Shown piece by piece: positions 37,363 to 45,597 of a stretch of 64,000 nt of DNA. Origin of the DNA: Chitinophagales bacterium (GTDB lineage: Bacteria; Bacteroidota; Bacteroidia; Chitinophagales; UBA10324). A model generated the notes under the pieces. That model did not search any database. It was not told the origin of the DNA and saw only the letters and a list, made by a program, of their open reading frames with translations. The DNA is taken from positions 185,455 to 249,454 of the forward strand of contig JACDDS010000005.1 of the NCBI GenBank assembly GCA_013816805.1. Reading direction: 5' to 3'. A program made the position numbers and the translations under genes. Position 1 is the first letter of the stretch; every line of letters begins with the position of its first letter.

Positions 37363-39585
37363 CTACTTAATGACATCAAAGGGTTGGCTTAGAACTCCGG
37401 AATTACCTTGTACTCTTATAAAATATTGTCCTGTTGCATTCAGGTTTCTACAATCAAAGTCGAGATTGAATTTTCCACCATGGCAAGGGATTTGGGACGA
37501 ATAAACCAACCGTCCGGATACATTCATTATTTGCAGTTGCGCAGTATTTTCTTCAATGTCGTTAAAACTACCACTTATAGTAACGTTTGTAATTGCTGGA
37601 TTTGGCGTTACCATTACGTCTTCCCCTTCTGAAATGGGCTCATTCATAAGCCTGGAAATCTGAGTGTTTGAAAGTTCACAGGATATTAAGGTTTCTGTAT
37701 GGGTGTCACCGCATTGTGAGCGAAGCTGTGAAAGCTGATCTCGGTAATTTTGAATGAGCGATTGTTTATCATTTTCATTAATCAGGTTGGTAAGCTCTAA
37801 CGGATCATTTTGAATATCAAAAAACTCTTCAGCTGTATTATTGCAGCCATACTTTACATATTTATATTGGCTATCACGAATGCCTCTCATCCACGGCATG
37901 CCCGGATAGTCTGATGTAGAATACAAATACTCGTACATCATATTGTTTCTGAAAGACTCGCCATTTGCAAGTTTTCTTAAGGAGGTACCATCGAAATGAA
38001 ATGTATCATCAATACCAGCAGCTTCCAATATGGTTGGAGCTACATCAATATTCATTGAGAACTGATCAATAACGGTAGAATCTGAAAACCATCGTGGATA
38101 CCGAATCCAGATGGGTACCCGGATGGATTCTTCATAAGGGAAAATTTTCTCATTCAATCCATGCTCCCCGATCAGTCGTCCATTGTCACTTGTTAATATA
38201 ATAATGGTATTATCCAGGATACCCTTTTTTTCGAGTGTTTCCGTAATCCTCTTAATACTGCTGTCTATTCCCAATATGCATTGATAATAGTGGCGTGTGG
38301 TGGCGTCTACCGAATCCTGCTTTAGGTAAAAAGCATTGGGTTCATTATAAAGAAATGATGGATAATTCTTGTTGTACCTGTCGAGGTTTCCGGCTATAGG
38401 CATTGCATTTGTCTTAAAGGAATTACTATATTCTACAGGAGGCTGCAGAGGGTCGTGCGGTGCATTGTAAGCAACCCATAAGAAGATATTTCCAGCGGCA
38501 CGATTGATTATGGCTACGGCTGTGTCTGTTATCACATTCGTACTATGGTCACCATCATTGGGGGTACCAATTTGGATGGTTTGTCCGTTCAGGTTATATT
38601 TTTTATCAAAATAGGTTCCAGCTGCAGTAGTGGCCAGCCAGTAATCCCATCCTGGCACAGGATCCATTGACATGTGATATTTTCCAACCATAGCTGTATA
38701 GTAACCTGCATCATTCAAAATCACAGGTAGAGTAGGAAGACCTGCATTAATCTGACCCTCCAGATCTATGGCACCGTGATGATGAGGATAGAGACCTGTA
38801 AGTAAGGAAGCTCTGCCTGGAACACACAGCGAGCAGGCTACAAAGTTATTTTCAAATTGTGCTCCTTCATGGCAGATGCGGTCAATAGCAGGAGTATATA
38901 AGAACGAGGGTCCATTTTGGCAACTATAAGTATTGATCCGGGCATCATCCATTAACAACACTAAAACATTAGGCCTGTCGGCAAGTCTGAAAGTGTCTTT
39001 CCTTGTCCAATTTCCCTTAGTTTCTGTACCGGAACATATTTGGTAGACATAGTCAGCATTAGTCTGTAAGGCTTCTAATGTCAAATGCATTTGGCTGCCG
39101 GTAAATATGGATATCCACTTTGATGAAATAATATTTCTGTACCTGACCTGGAAATTTTCCGAAGGGCAACCTTCCCAGGTAATCTGCACATTTGTAGGAC
39201 TTATATTTTTTGCTGAAGGGTTTTCAGGTAATGAGGATGTTGCGGTTATACCACTAAGAGTGGCATAGTCGCTTTTACCATTGGTGTAAACCGCAGCTAC
39301 TTTTAAGGTATATGTTTTATTAGCCTCTAACCCCGAATAAGTATAACTTGTATTCAATCCAATATTTAGGGGTGCCGATTGAAGCCCCCCATCCGGCTTA
39401 TACCGTACGGTGTATGAAATAACCTTTTCCTGAGCACTCCATGTTAATGTTAATGAACAGCTTTTGACGTCAGATAATTGAAGGTTTACCGGTGTCGGAA
39501 ATTTTTGCTGAGCTTTTATACTTGTAAAGCCGGGATAAATGCAGCATGTGATTACAAGAAAGAAATAATAAGAATAGCGTTTCAT
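37363..39585 (-). CDS. Secreted sulfatase with FN3 domains and T9SS sorting domain (copy 2)
   Basis: 740 residues, the same architecture as the preceding paralogue and nearly collinear with it. The signature reads SLCVPGRASLLTGLYPHHHG, with Gly for Ala inside CxPxR, still acceptable for formylglycine formation. NVLVLLMDDAR, VGKYHMSMDPVPGWDYWL and TSDNGRLIGEHGLNEK are shared. The FN3 domains and the T9SS tail (VTPNPAITNVTISG) differ more than the catalytic core, as expected after an old tandem duplication. The pair is separated by 245 bp of AT-rich noncoding DNA, so each may have its own promoter. Confidence 0.92.
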   Translation of the reverse strand: MKRYSYYFFLVITCCIYPGFTSIKAQQKFPTPVNLQLSDVKSCSLTLTWSAQEKVISYTVRYKPDGGLQSAPLNIGLNTSYTYSGLEANKTYTLKVAAVYTNGKSDYATLSGITATSSLPENPSAKNISPTNVQITWEGCPSENFQVRYRNIISSKWISIFTGSQMHLTLEALQTNADYVYQICSGTETKGNWTRKDTFRLADRPNVLVLLMDDARINTYSCQNGPSFLYTPAIDRICHEGAQFENNFVACSLCVPGRASLLTGLYPHHHGAIDLEGQINAGLPTLPVILNDAGYYTAMVGKYHMSMDPVPGWDYWLATTAAGTYFDKKYNLNGQTIQIGTPNDGDHSTNVITDTAVAIINRAAGNIFLWVAYNAPHDPLQPPVEYSNSFKTNAMPIAGNLDRYNKNYPSFLYNEPNAFYLKQDSVDATTRHYYQCILGIDSSIKRITETLEKKGILDNTIIILTSDNGRLIGEHGLNEKIFPYEESIRVPIWIRYPRWFSDSTVIDQFSMNIDVAPTILEAAGIDDTFHFDGTSLRKLANGESFRNNMMYEYLYSTSDYPGMPWMRGIRDSQYKYVKYGCNNTAEEFFDIQNDPLELTNLINENDKQSLIQNYRDQLSQLRSQCGDTHTETLISCELSNTQISRLMNEPISEGEDVMVTPNPAITNVTISGSFNDIEENTAQLQIMNVSGRLVYSSQIPCHGGKFNLDFDCRNLNATGQYFIRVQGNSGVLSQPFDVIK

Positions 39586-39918
39586 AATGTTTGTTTATGT
39601 ACAGTTCAGATAACAGAACCGTATGTTCATATTTCTTGAAATCTATATTTAATTCAAGTAGTTATCATGATTTAAAAGTATGCGGAGAGCCTGCTGGTAT
39701 TCAATAATTATCTATAGAACAAAATATATGGAGTATCAATAGCCTATATTAGTATATGAAAAGAAAAAACTCAGAACACTTGCTATAATCAGCGTCAGGT
39801 AAAGAAGTGAATTAAATTTTATCAGTAGAAGATTTACTATGCGTGATGCTTTCCTTCTTGTAAAACAGGAAAACCGTCGAACTTTATTTTTGTTATTTTC
39901 ACCACTTAACAAAAACAT
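39586..39918. other. Intergenic region between sulfatase and ROK kinase
   Basis: 333 bp without a convincing gene, separating divergent transcription units. The only recognisable signal is TATTTTTG (39885-39892), matching the Bacteroidota -7 consensus TAnnTTTG and lying 26 bp before the ROK start codon. Confidence 0.4.
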
Positions 39919-40875
39919 ATGAATGATCGGATTGTGGCAGGCATTGACATTGGCGGGACCAATACAAAATACGGGCTCGTAAATGAATATGGAAAAATCC
40001 TCATGAATGGCAGCATTCATACTGCGGAATACCAGGAACCCCAAGAATTTGCAGCGGAACTATGTAAGCTTATCCGCAATGCAGCCGCTAAGATCAATAA
40101 TGGTATTCACGGCATTGGTATTGGATCTCCGAATGGCAATTATTATACGGGTATGGTAGAGCTTGCACCAAACCTGCCGTGGAAAGGCATGATTCCGCTG
40201 GCCAAATACTTTATGGATGAAATAAACCTGCCGGTTGTTCTTACCAATGATGCAAAAGCTGCAGCGCTTGGTGAAATGGTATTTGGCGGTGCACGGAACA
40301 TGAAGCATTTTATTTTTATTACCCTTGGCACAGGTCTGGGAAGTGGTATTGTTTGCAATGGCTCAATGGTTTATGGCCATGATGGATTTGCCGGCGAAAT
40401 GGGACATACCATTGTAAAAGAAGGCAGCAACAGGTTATGTGGCTGCGGCCGATATGGTTGCCTGGAACAATATGCTTCTGCAAGTGGCATCCGAATATCA
40501 TACATGAAATTTTTGGCTGAAAAGGGAATGCAGGCACCTGTTGAACCTGATAAAATAGATTCACAATATATTTTTAAACGTGCCCAGGAAAACGACAAGG
40601 AAGCCTTAGCTGCCTTTCATTATACAGGTCATATTTTAGGGCTTGCTATTGCAAATGCCGTCACCTATTTTAGTCCTGAAGCCATCTTTCTGTTCGGAGG
40701 ATTGACCCGTGCCGGCGATTTTATTTTTAAACCGACCATCGAAAGTTTTGAAAAGAATCTGTTAAAAATTTATGCGGGGAAAACTAAGATACTGCCCTCT
40801 TCTTTACAGGAAAGTGATGCCGCCATTCTTGGCGCAGCTTCATTGATATGGAATGAGTTGAAAAAATTTTCTTAA
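39919..40875 (+). CDS. ROK-family glucokinase-like sugar kinase
   Basis: A 318-residue cytoplasmic ROK kinase. The N-terminal ATP loop is VAGIDIGGTNTKYGLVNE; the sugar-site block is VLTNDAKAAALGEMVFGGAR, then FITLGTGLGSGIV, GEMGHTIV and the zinc-binding Cys motif CGCGRYGCLEQYAS. Zn-ROK kinases usually phosphorylate glucose or N-acetyl-hexosamines; glucokinase is the most likely role. A TAnnTTTG-type promoter element lies 26 bp upstream. PD40 and idi genes follow on the same strand, with small gaps. Confidence 0.92.
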   Translation: MNDRIVAGIDIGGTNTKYGLVNEYGKILMNGSIHTAEYQEPQEFAAELCKLIRNAAAKINNGIHGIGIGSPNGNYYTGMVELAPNLPWKGMIPLAKYFMDEINLPVVLTNDAKAAALGEMVFGGARNMKHFIFITLGTGLGSGIVCNGSMVYGHDGFAGEMGHTIVKEGSNRLCGCGRYGCLEQYASASGIRISYMKFLAEKGMQAPVEPDKIDSQYIFKRAQENDKEALAAFHYTGHILGLAIANAVTYFSPEAIFLFGGLTRAGDFIFKPTIESFEKNLLKIYAGKTKILPSSLQESDAAILGAASLIWNELKKFS

Positions 40876-40909
40876 AACATATTCCAGTTTCATTAATTCT
40901 TAGAGCTTT

Positions 40910-41899
40910 ATGAATAACTGTGGAAGGCTAAAAAGCTTATTAGAATTCTTAATGTTTTTCATTTTTGCCTGTTTAAATAGTGATGCGCAGCAATTGTTTT
41001 CCTATTCTGTTAAAGAACCTGTCAGAAAGCCAAAAATATTTGCAGAAGGCATCATTTCAACAGGTGATTATGAAACACACCCGGCCTTTTCTCCCTCAGG
41101 TGATACCCTTTATTTTTTAAAGGGCTTACCAGATGCATCTCTGTTTGCCATCTGCTTCTCTTATTACCGCAATGGAAAATGGTCAACTCCCGAAATTGCT
41201 CCTTTTTCCGGCCACTATGTAGATGTGGATCCATTCATAACGAAAGATGGGAACACGATGTATTTTGCTTCCAATCGCCCTGTTAGCCCAAAGGATACAG
41301 TAAGGCCTGATTGGGATATATGGAAAGTAAGCCGTAATTCTTCAGGATGGAACAATCCTTCTCATCTTGATAGCACTATCAACAGCGCGCAGAGCGAATA
41401 TTTTCCCACCTTGGCAGATAATGGCAACCTTTATTTTGGCTCAGGAAAAAAAAACGGAAAAGGAATGGCGGACATCTATGTCTCCAAGTTTGTTAATAAT
41501 GCTTATTTATATCCCGAAAACTTAGGTGATTCAATCAATACACCCGATAATGAATACGAGCCTTTTATTGCACCGGATGAAAGTTATCTGATCTTTATGG
41601 CTACACGACCCAACGGTTTGGCTAATGCAGATTTTTACATAAGCTATTATGTTAACGGGGTATGGAGCAAAGCAGAAAAAATTGCTGCTCCTGTAAATTC
41701 CGATGCAATAGAATGGGGCGGTAAAATTACCAGGGATGGAAAATACTTTTTCTTTGGCAGCAATCGCAGTAATATAAGCGTTGCGATGCCACAACAGGAA
41801 AACATGGTTCAGTTTGAGAAAATAATACAAAGTGCCGGTAACAGTCTGGGCGATATTTACCAGGTAGATGCCTCAGAAGTATTATCAAAAAAGAAGTAG
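40910..41899 (+). CDS. Exported PD40 (WD40-like) beta-propeller protein
   Basis: 329 residues. A signal peptide (FLMFFIFACLNSDAQ) is followed by five PD40/TolB-type blades: HPAFSPSGDTLYFLKG, DPFITKDGNTMYFASNR, FPTLADNGNLYFGSGK, EPFIAPDESYLIFMATR and GKITRDGKYFFFGSNR. Such propellers bind other envelope proteins or ligands; no enzyme activity is suggested. No OmpA or T9SS domain follows, unlike many PD40 proteins of Bacteroidota. Confidence 0.85.
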   Translation: MNNCGRLKSLLEFLMFFIFACLNSDAQQLFSYSVKEPVRKPKIFAEGIISTGDYETHPAFSPSGDTLYFLKGLPDASLFAICFSYYRNGKWSTPEIAPFSGHYVDVDPFITKDGNTMYFASNRPVSPKDTVRPDWDIWKVSRNSSGWNNPSHLDSTINSAQSEYFPTLADNGNLYFGSGKKNGKGMADIYVSKFVNNAYLYPENLGDSINTPDNEYEPFIAPDESYLIFMATRPNGLANADFYISYYVNGVWSKAEKIAAPVNSDAIEWGGKITRDGKYFFFGSNRSNISVAMPQQENMVQFEKIIQSAGNSLGDIYQVDASEVLSKKK

Positions 41900-41942
41900 C
41901 GCAGTGGTTGATCAATTTTCTTTTTGATCTGATTTATTAAGC

Positions 41943-42470
41943 ATGACGGAAAAACCTGAATATGTAATATTGGTTGATGCAACCGGAAAAAAGACCGGCA
42001 TTGAGGAAAAGTTAACGGCCCATCAAAAAGGATTACTTCACCGTGCCTTCAGCATCTTTATCTTCAATCACAATAAGGAAATACTGTTGCAAAGAAGGGC
42101 GTATAGCAAATATCACTTTGCAGGTCTTTGGACGAATGCCTGCTGCAGCCATCCAGGACCAGGTGAAAAAATTTTACATGCAGCCATAAGACGATTAAAC
42201 GAGGAACTGGGAATTGCTGCTTCACTTCAAATAAAGGAACATATAACCTATTCTTTCACTGATGAGAAAAGCGGACTAATTGAAAATGAATTTGACTACC
42301 TGTTAACCGGAACTTATAATGGTAGGGTCGCTTTTAATAAAGAAGAAGTGGAGTCAATTGAATGGGTGTCTGTTCCTGTATTGCAAAAAAGAATAAACGA
42401 AACCCCACAGCATTTTACTCCCTGGTTTTTAATGGCGATGGAAAAGGCTGATCTGATATTTTCAGACTGA
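41943..42470 (+). CDS. idi: Isopentenyl-diphosphate delta-isomerase, type I
   Basis: A 175-residue Nudix-fold enzyme that interconverts IPP and DMAPP in isoprenoid synthesis. Seen: the catalytic-Cys block LWTNACCSHPGPGE, the Nudix helix AAIRRLNEELGI and ENEFDYLLTG with the metal/catalytic Glu. The length matches the bacterial type I enzyme. It stands between the PD40 gene and the M20 hydrolase with ~35-45 bp gaps and may be co-transcribed. Confidence 0.95.
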   Translation: MTEKPEYVILVDATGKKTGIEEKLTAHQKGLLHRAFSIFIFNHNKEILLQRRAYSKYHFAGLWTNACCSHPGPGEKILHAAIRRLNEELGIAASLQIKEHITYSFTDEKSGLIENEFDYLLTGTYNGRVAFNKEEVESIEWVSVPVLQKRINETPQHFTPWFLMAMEKADLIFSD

Positions 42471-42503
42471 TAATAGCTTAGCTTTTTATCTAAATAAACT
42501 CTC

Positions 42504-43805
42504 ATGCAAAAAATCCTGGCTCTTGTTGTTTTAATATTTCTTCTGAATGCTACCTATACAGGTGCTCAATCGATTGATGCCGCCATTAACCAAAAATCAG
42601 AAAATGTTTTGCCAAAGGTGATTGAATGGAGACGCTATTTTCATGAACACCCTGAATTATCCAACCGTGAATTTCAAACTTCCGCTTATGTGGCCGCCTA
42701 TTTGAAAACTTTAGGATTGGAAGTGAGAATGGGTATTGCAAAAACAGGAGTTGTCGCAATTTTAAAGGGCGGAAAGCCAGGACCGGTTATCGCTTTACGA
42801 GCTGACATGGATGCTTTGCCGCTTACAGAGCGTACTAATGTAACCTTTGCATCGCATGTTACTTCGGAATTCAACGGTGCCCAGGTAGGTGTAATGCATG
42901 CATGCGGCCATGATTCACACCTTGCGATGCTTATGGGTACTGCAACCGTATTATCTGATATGAAGAAGGACGTGCAGGGAACCATCGTTTTTCTTTTTCA
43001 GCCTGCTGAAGAAGGTGCGCCTGGTAACGAAGAAGGCGGTGCAGCATTAATGGTTAAAGAAGGGGCGCTCGATAACCCAAAAGTTGAGGCAGTATTTGGT
43101 TTACACATTAAATCTAATATCGAGATCGGAACTATCAACTACCGCAGCGGTGCATTCATGGCGTCAAGTGACTGGTTTACCATAAAAGTAACCGGTAAGG
43201 GTGCGCATGGATCACAACCCTGGAATGGCATTGATCCCATAGTGGTTGCATCGCAGATCATAGAGGGGTTGCAAACGATTGTAAGCAGGCAGGAAAATAT
43301 TGCAAAGGCTCCTGTGGTAATTACAATAGGAAAAATAGAAGGAGGCGTTCGTAATAATATTATTCCTGAAACGGTAACGATGGACGGCACCATTCGCACG
43401 CTCGATACCGCAATGCAGCAGCAAGTGCATAGAAAGATCATTCAAACTGCAACTAAAATTGCAGAAGCCTCGGGTGCTTTAGCTGAAGTAACTATCACTA
43501 CTAAAACTTTGGTGACTTACAATGACCAGCATCTGGTTAAAATGATGGAACCCAGCCTCGAAAAGGCTATTGGAAAAGACCACGTTGTTACTGCCGACTG
43601 GACTACAGAGGCTGAGGATTTTTCTTATTACAGCACTAAGGCACCTTCTTTCTTTTTCTTTGTTGGTGGTATGCCAAAAGGTGCAGATCCAAAAGATGCG
43701 CCCGGTCATCATACGGCTGCTTTTTACATCGACGACAGCCGCCTCGACGTAGGGGTAAAAGCCTTTTGTCATCTTGCCTTTGATTATCCGGAGCGGAAAA
43801 AATAA
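42504..43805 (+). CDS. Exported M20-family amidohydrolase
   Basis: 433 residues with a signal peptide (ILALVVLIFLLNATYTGAQ) and an M20D peptidase/amidohydrolase domain. Metal and catalytic blocks: RRYFHEHPELSNREF, IALRADMDALPL, VMHACGHDSHLAMLMG, FLFQPAEEGAPG, the lid-domain GKGAHGSQPWNGIDP, and late ATTEAEDFSYY-type and PGHHTAAFYID segments. The family hydrolyses N-acyl or amide bonds (for example hippurate, N-acetyl-amino acids, IAA conjugates). Export suggests action in the periplasm; the substrate is unknown. Confidence 0.92.
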   Translation: MQKILALVVLIFLLNATYTGAQSIDAAINQKSENVLPKVIEWRRYFHEHPELSNREFQTSAYVAAYLKTLGLEVRMGIAKTGVVAILKGGKPGPVIALRADMDALPLTERTNVTFASHVTSEFNGAQVGVMHACGHDSHLAMLMGTATVLSDMKKDVQGTIVFLFQPAEEGAPGNEEGGAALMVKEGALDNPKVEAVFGLHIKSNIEIGTINYRSGAFMASSDWFTIKVTGKGAHGSQPWNGIDPIVVASQIIEGLQTIVSRQENIAKAPVVITIGKIEGGVRNNIIPETVTMDGTIRTLDTAMQQQVHRKIIQTATKIAEASGALAEVTITTKTLVTYNDQHLVKMMEPSLEKAIGKDHVVTADWTTEAEDFSYYSTKAPSFFFFVGGMPKGADPKDAPGHHTAAFYIDDSRLDVGVKAFCHLAFDYPERKK

Positions 43806-43874
43806 ATGGCGAAAAGTAGTAGTAAAGGAAACTACTGGAGATACTATCTTTGAAATAATAATTTTACATTTTTA

Positions 43875-44140
43875 ATGGAATTGCCATCCCAGGATAAGCG
43901 AGATAGGAATGAAAGAAAGTATAAACAATGGAATGACTTAAAGGATGGTTCGAGAATATATCACGTAGAGTATATGGTCGGAATGAGTGGTTTGCAGTAT
44001 ATATTAAAATTGTTGATGCGAATGAAACGGCTGTAAAATTCTATCAGGAAATTTATGATGAATCAGGAAAGTTAATCCGGTTACATGAAAAGTATCCTAT
44101 AGATAAAGGACATCAAAAACTTAATAACAATGATCACTAA
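43875..44140 (+). pseudogene. Small conserved protein, frameshifted, coupled to the next gene
   Basis: The ATG at 43875 opens MELPSQDKRDRNERKYKQW, which runs into out-of-frame sequence near 43960. The better-looking body lies in another frame: YGRNEWFAVYIKIVDANE, KFYQEIYDESGKLIRLHEKY, PIDKGHQKLNNNDH. That frame has no ATG after its last upstream stop, so a one-base indel around 43930-43972 is the simplest reading. Its stop overlaps the start of the next gene by 11 bp. Function unknown. Confidence 0.5.
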
Positions 44141-44393
44141 AGAAATGGTAAGTCAAAAAATTTATGACTACCTCAATCATTCAATCCCGGTTGAACAGCT
44201 GGTTACCTGGGCTGAAGATGCTATGATTGAAGAAGAGGTGAAAGAAAGTGACGCGGATATTATAAGCGAAGTAATTGCACGGCTAGGTGTTGCTGACGTC
44301 CAAAATTTTGGATTACTCTGGGAAGATTGCGAACAATTGTTAAGCCAGCTAGGTTATCAAATCCGTTTCAATTTAGAAAAGGTAATTAGCTAA
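44130..44393 (+). CDS. Small acidic conserved protein
   Basis: 87 residues, strongly acidic and helical (WAEDAMIEEEVKESDADIISE, then FGLLWEDCEQLLSQLGY). It starts inside the 3' end of the preceding, broken small gene. The pairing of two overlapping small genes, one basic and one acidic, resembles toxin-antitoxin or inhibitor modules, but no family was recognised and that reading is speculative. It borders the RAYT repeat locus. Confidence 0.65.
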   Translation: MITKEMVSQKIYDYLNHSIPVEQLVTWAEDAMIEEEVKESDADIISEVIARLGVADVQNFGLLWEDCEQLLSQLGYQIRFNLEKVIS

Positions 44394-44405
44394 TTCTCCC
44401 GCAGC

Positions 44406-44587
44406 TTTCTATAGTATGCACTCAAACAAAATAAGCTGCTGGATTCCCATCAATCTTTTAATAAGTTTCCGCGCAGCTTCACTCCATGGAGGATATGCGC
44501 AAGCGGAGGAAGCTGCGTTTATCAGTCAATCTTAACTTATACCACATCCTGATAGTGAGTTAACAAAATCAGCGGTTTGCTATCTAT
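44406..44587. repeat. 182-bp direct repeat, copy A, with RAYT 3' ghost
   Basis: Starts TTTCTATAGTATGCAC and ends near the GGTTTGCTAT at 44575. It is ~90% identical to copy B at 44603-44784. It holds a hairpin (44471-44517) with arms CGCAGCTTC and GAAGCTGCG. Its right 48 bp (44537-44584), read leftward, encode SKPLILLTHYQDVV and a stop, the same C-terminus as the intact RAYT. The three differences are two silent and one Arg-to-Lys. Confidence 0.75.
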
Positions 44588-44602
44588 TTCCCCTAGCTTC
44601 AC

Positions 44603-44784
44603 TTTCCATAGTATGCACGCAAACACAATAAGCTGCTGGATTCCCATCAATCTTTAAATAAGTTTCCGCGCAGCTTCACTCCATGGAGGATATGCGCAAG
44701 CGGAGGAAGCTGCGTGCATCAATCAATCTTAATATTATACCACATCCTGGTAGTGAGTTAACAAAATCAGTGGTCTGCTATTCA
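44603..44784. repeat. 182-bp direct repeat, copy B, overlapping the RAYT 3' end
   Basis: Begins TTTCCATAGTATGCACGC and carries the same hairpin (44669-44714) as copy A. The right part is the last ~17 codons of the RAYT gene. Copy B is thus the real downstream boundary of the transposase gene, and copy A a second, older or duplicated boundary. Confidence 0.75.
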
Positions 44785-45298
44785 GTTCATAATATCCTGC
44801 GGAAGAATGAATATAGTTCACAAAATCATCTGCGAGCTGCCATTTTTTAGATACAGGATTGTGATGCATATAATATAATTTCTGTAGAATTATATCGTTA
44901 GAATAACATCGTTTAATATCTGAAGACGTCTCAAAAACTTTATGGTGTTTTCCTTTCAGCCGTTCTATTTCACTCACTCCTTTTTGTAACGCTGACAAAA
45001 GATTATTCCTTTTTTCTTTTTCTAGCCTCTTGATAATTTCATATGCCATAAAGCGCTTTCCCTCTTTAATCACAGTATTTAACAAAGGTGAATTTGCAGG
45101 AATATATATAAGAAAGTGGAGATGATTCGGCATGATGACATAACCGCAAATTTTATTGCCGGCTTTTATAAGACGGTTAAACCAGGAATAAATGAAATCG
45201 TAAAGATTTGTATTTTCAAAAAGTGGCAGCCAGTTAAGACAGGTAAATGTTATGAAGAATACTGAGTTTGTTTCATAATGATTTGTTCGAGTGGACAT
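44735..45298 (-). CDS. REP-associated tyrosine transposase (RAYT, IS200-like Y1 fold)
   Basis: A 187-residue protein of the TnpA-REP group. Seen: FITFTCLNWLPLFEN, the HUH motif MPNHLHFLIYIP (His59, His61) and a C-terminal KLYYMHHNPVSKKW with Tyr residues at the catalytic position, then SSAGYYE. These single-strand nucleases act on REP-type hairpins. Palindromic repeats flank this gene on both sides (44471-44714 and 45326-45575), as expected for a RAYT with its own target family. It is probably domesticated rather than a self-mobile IS. Confidence 0.88.
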   Translation of the reverse strand: MSTRTNHYETNSVFFITFTCLNWLPLFENTNLYDFIYSWFNRLIKAGNKICGYVIMPNHLHFLIYIPANSPLLNTVIKEGKRFMAYEIIKRLEKEKRNNLLSALQKGVSEIERLKGKHHKVFETSSDIKRCYSNDIILQKLYYMHHNPVSKKWQLADDFVNYIHSSAGYYELNSRPLILLTHYQDVV

Positions 45299-45325
45299 GT
45301 TACAAATCCTAAATCTAATTAATTA

Positions 45326-45575
45326 CCCCGCAGCTTCCTCTCTTTATAGTATAGGCTTACCGGAGTGAAGCTGCGGGGAGAGAAAGAGGGATGAAACATC
45401 ATGCAACATGAGAGAAAAGTCGTGATCTCCGCAGCTTCCTCGGCTAACGCTATAAACCTAGTCGGAGTGAAGCTGCGGGGAGAGGGATGAAACATCATGC
45501 AACATGAGAGAAAAGTCGTGATCTCCGCAGCTTCCTCTCTTTATAGTATAGGCTTACCGGAGTGAAGCTACGGGG
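45326..45575. repeat. Array of three REP-like palindromes upstream of the RAYT
   Basis: Three ~53-bp hairpin units (45326-45378, 45427-45480, 45523-45575) begin (C)CCGCAGCTTCCTC and end GGAGTGAAGCTGCGGGG. The arms pair over about 14 nt with imperfect centres. The two ~42-bp linkers (45381-45426, 45481-45522) are copies of each other (GGATGAAACATCATGCAACA...). Units 1 and 3 share the centre TCTTTATAGTATAGGCTTAC; unit 2 differs. The same arms recur in the hairpins downstream of the RAYT. It is a BIME-like array, not a CRISPR. Confidence 0.75.
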
Positions 45576-45597
45576 AATAAGCTTAGATAAAGCTAGT

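Noticed and set aside
45326..45575. CRISPR-like pattern of ~53-bp units separated by ~42-bp linkers
   Set aside because: Units are long palindromes, the linkers are copies of each other, only three units exist and no cas gene is near; it fits REP/BIME repeats.
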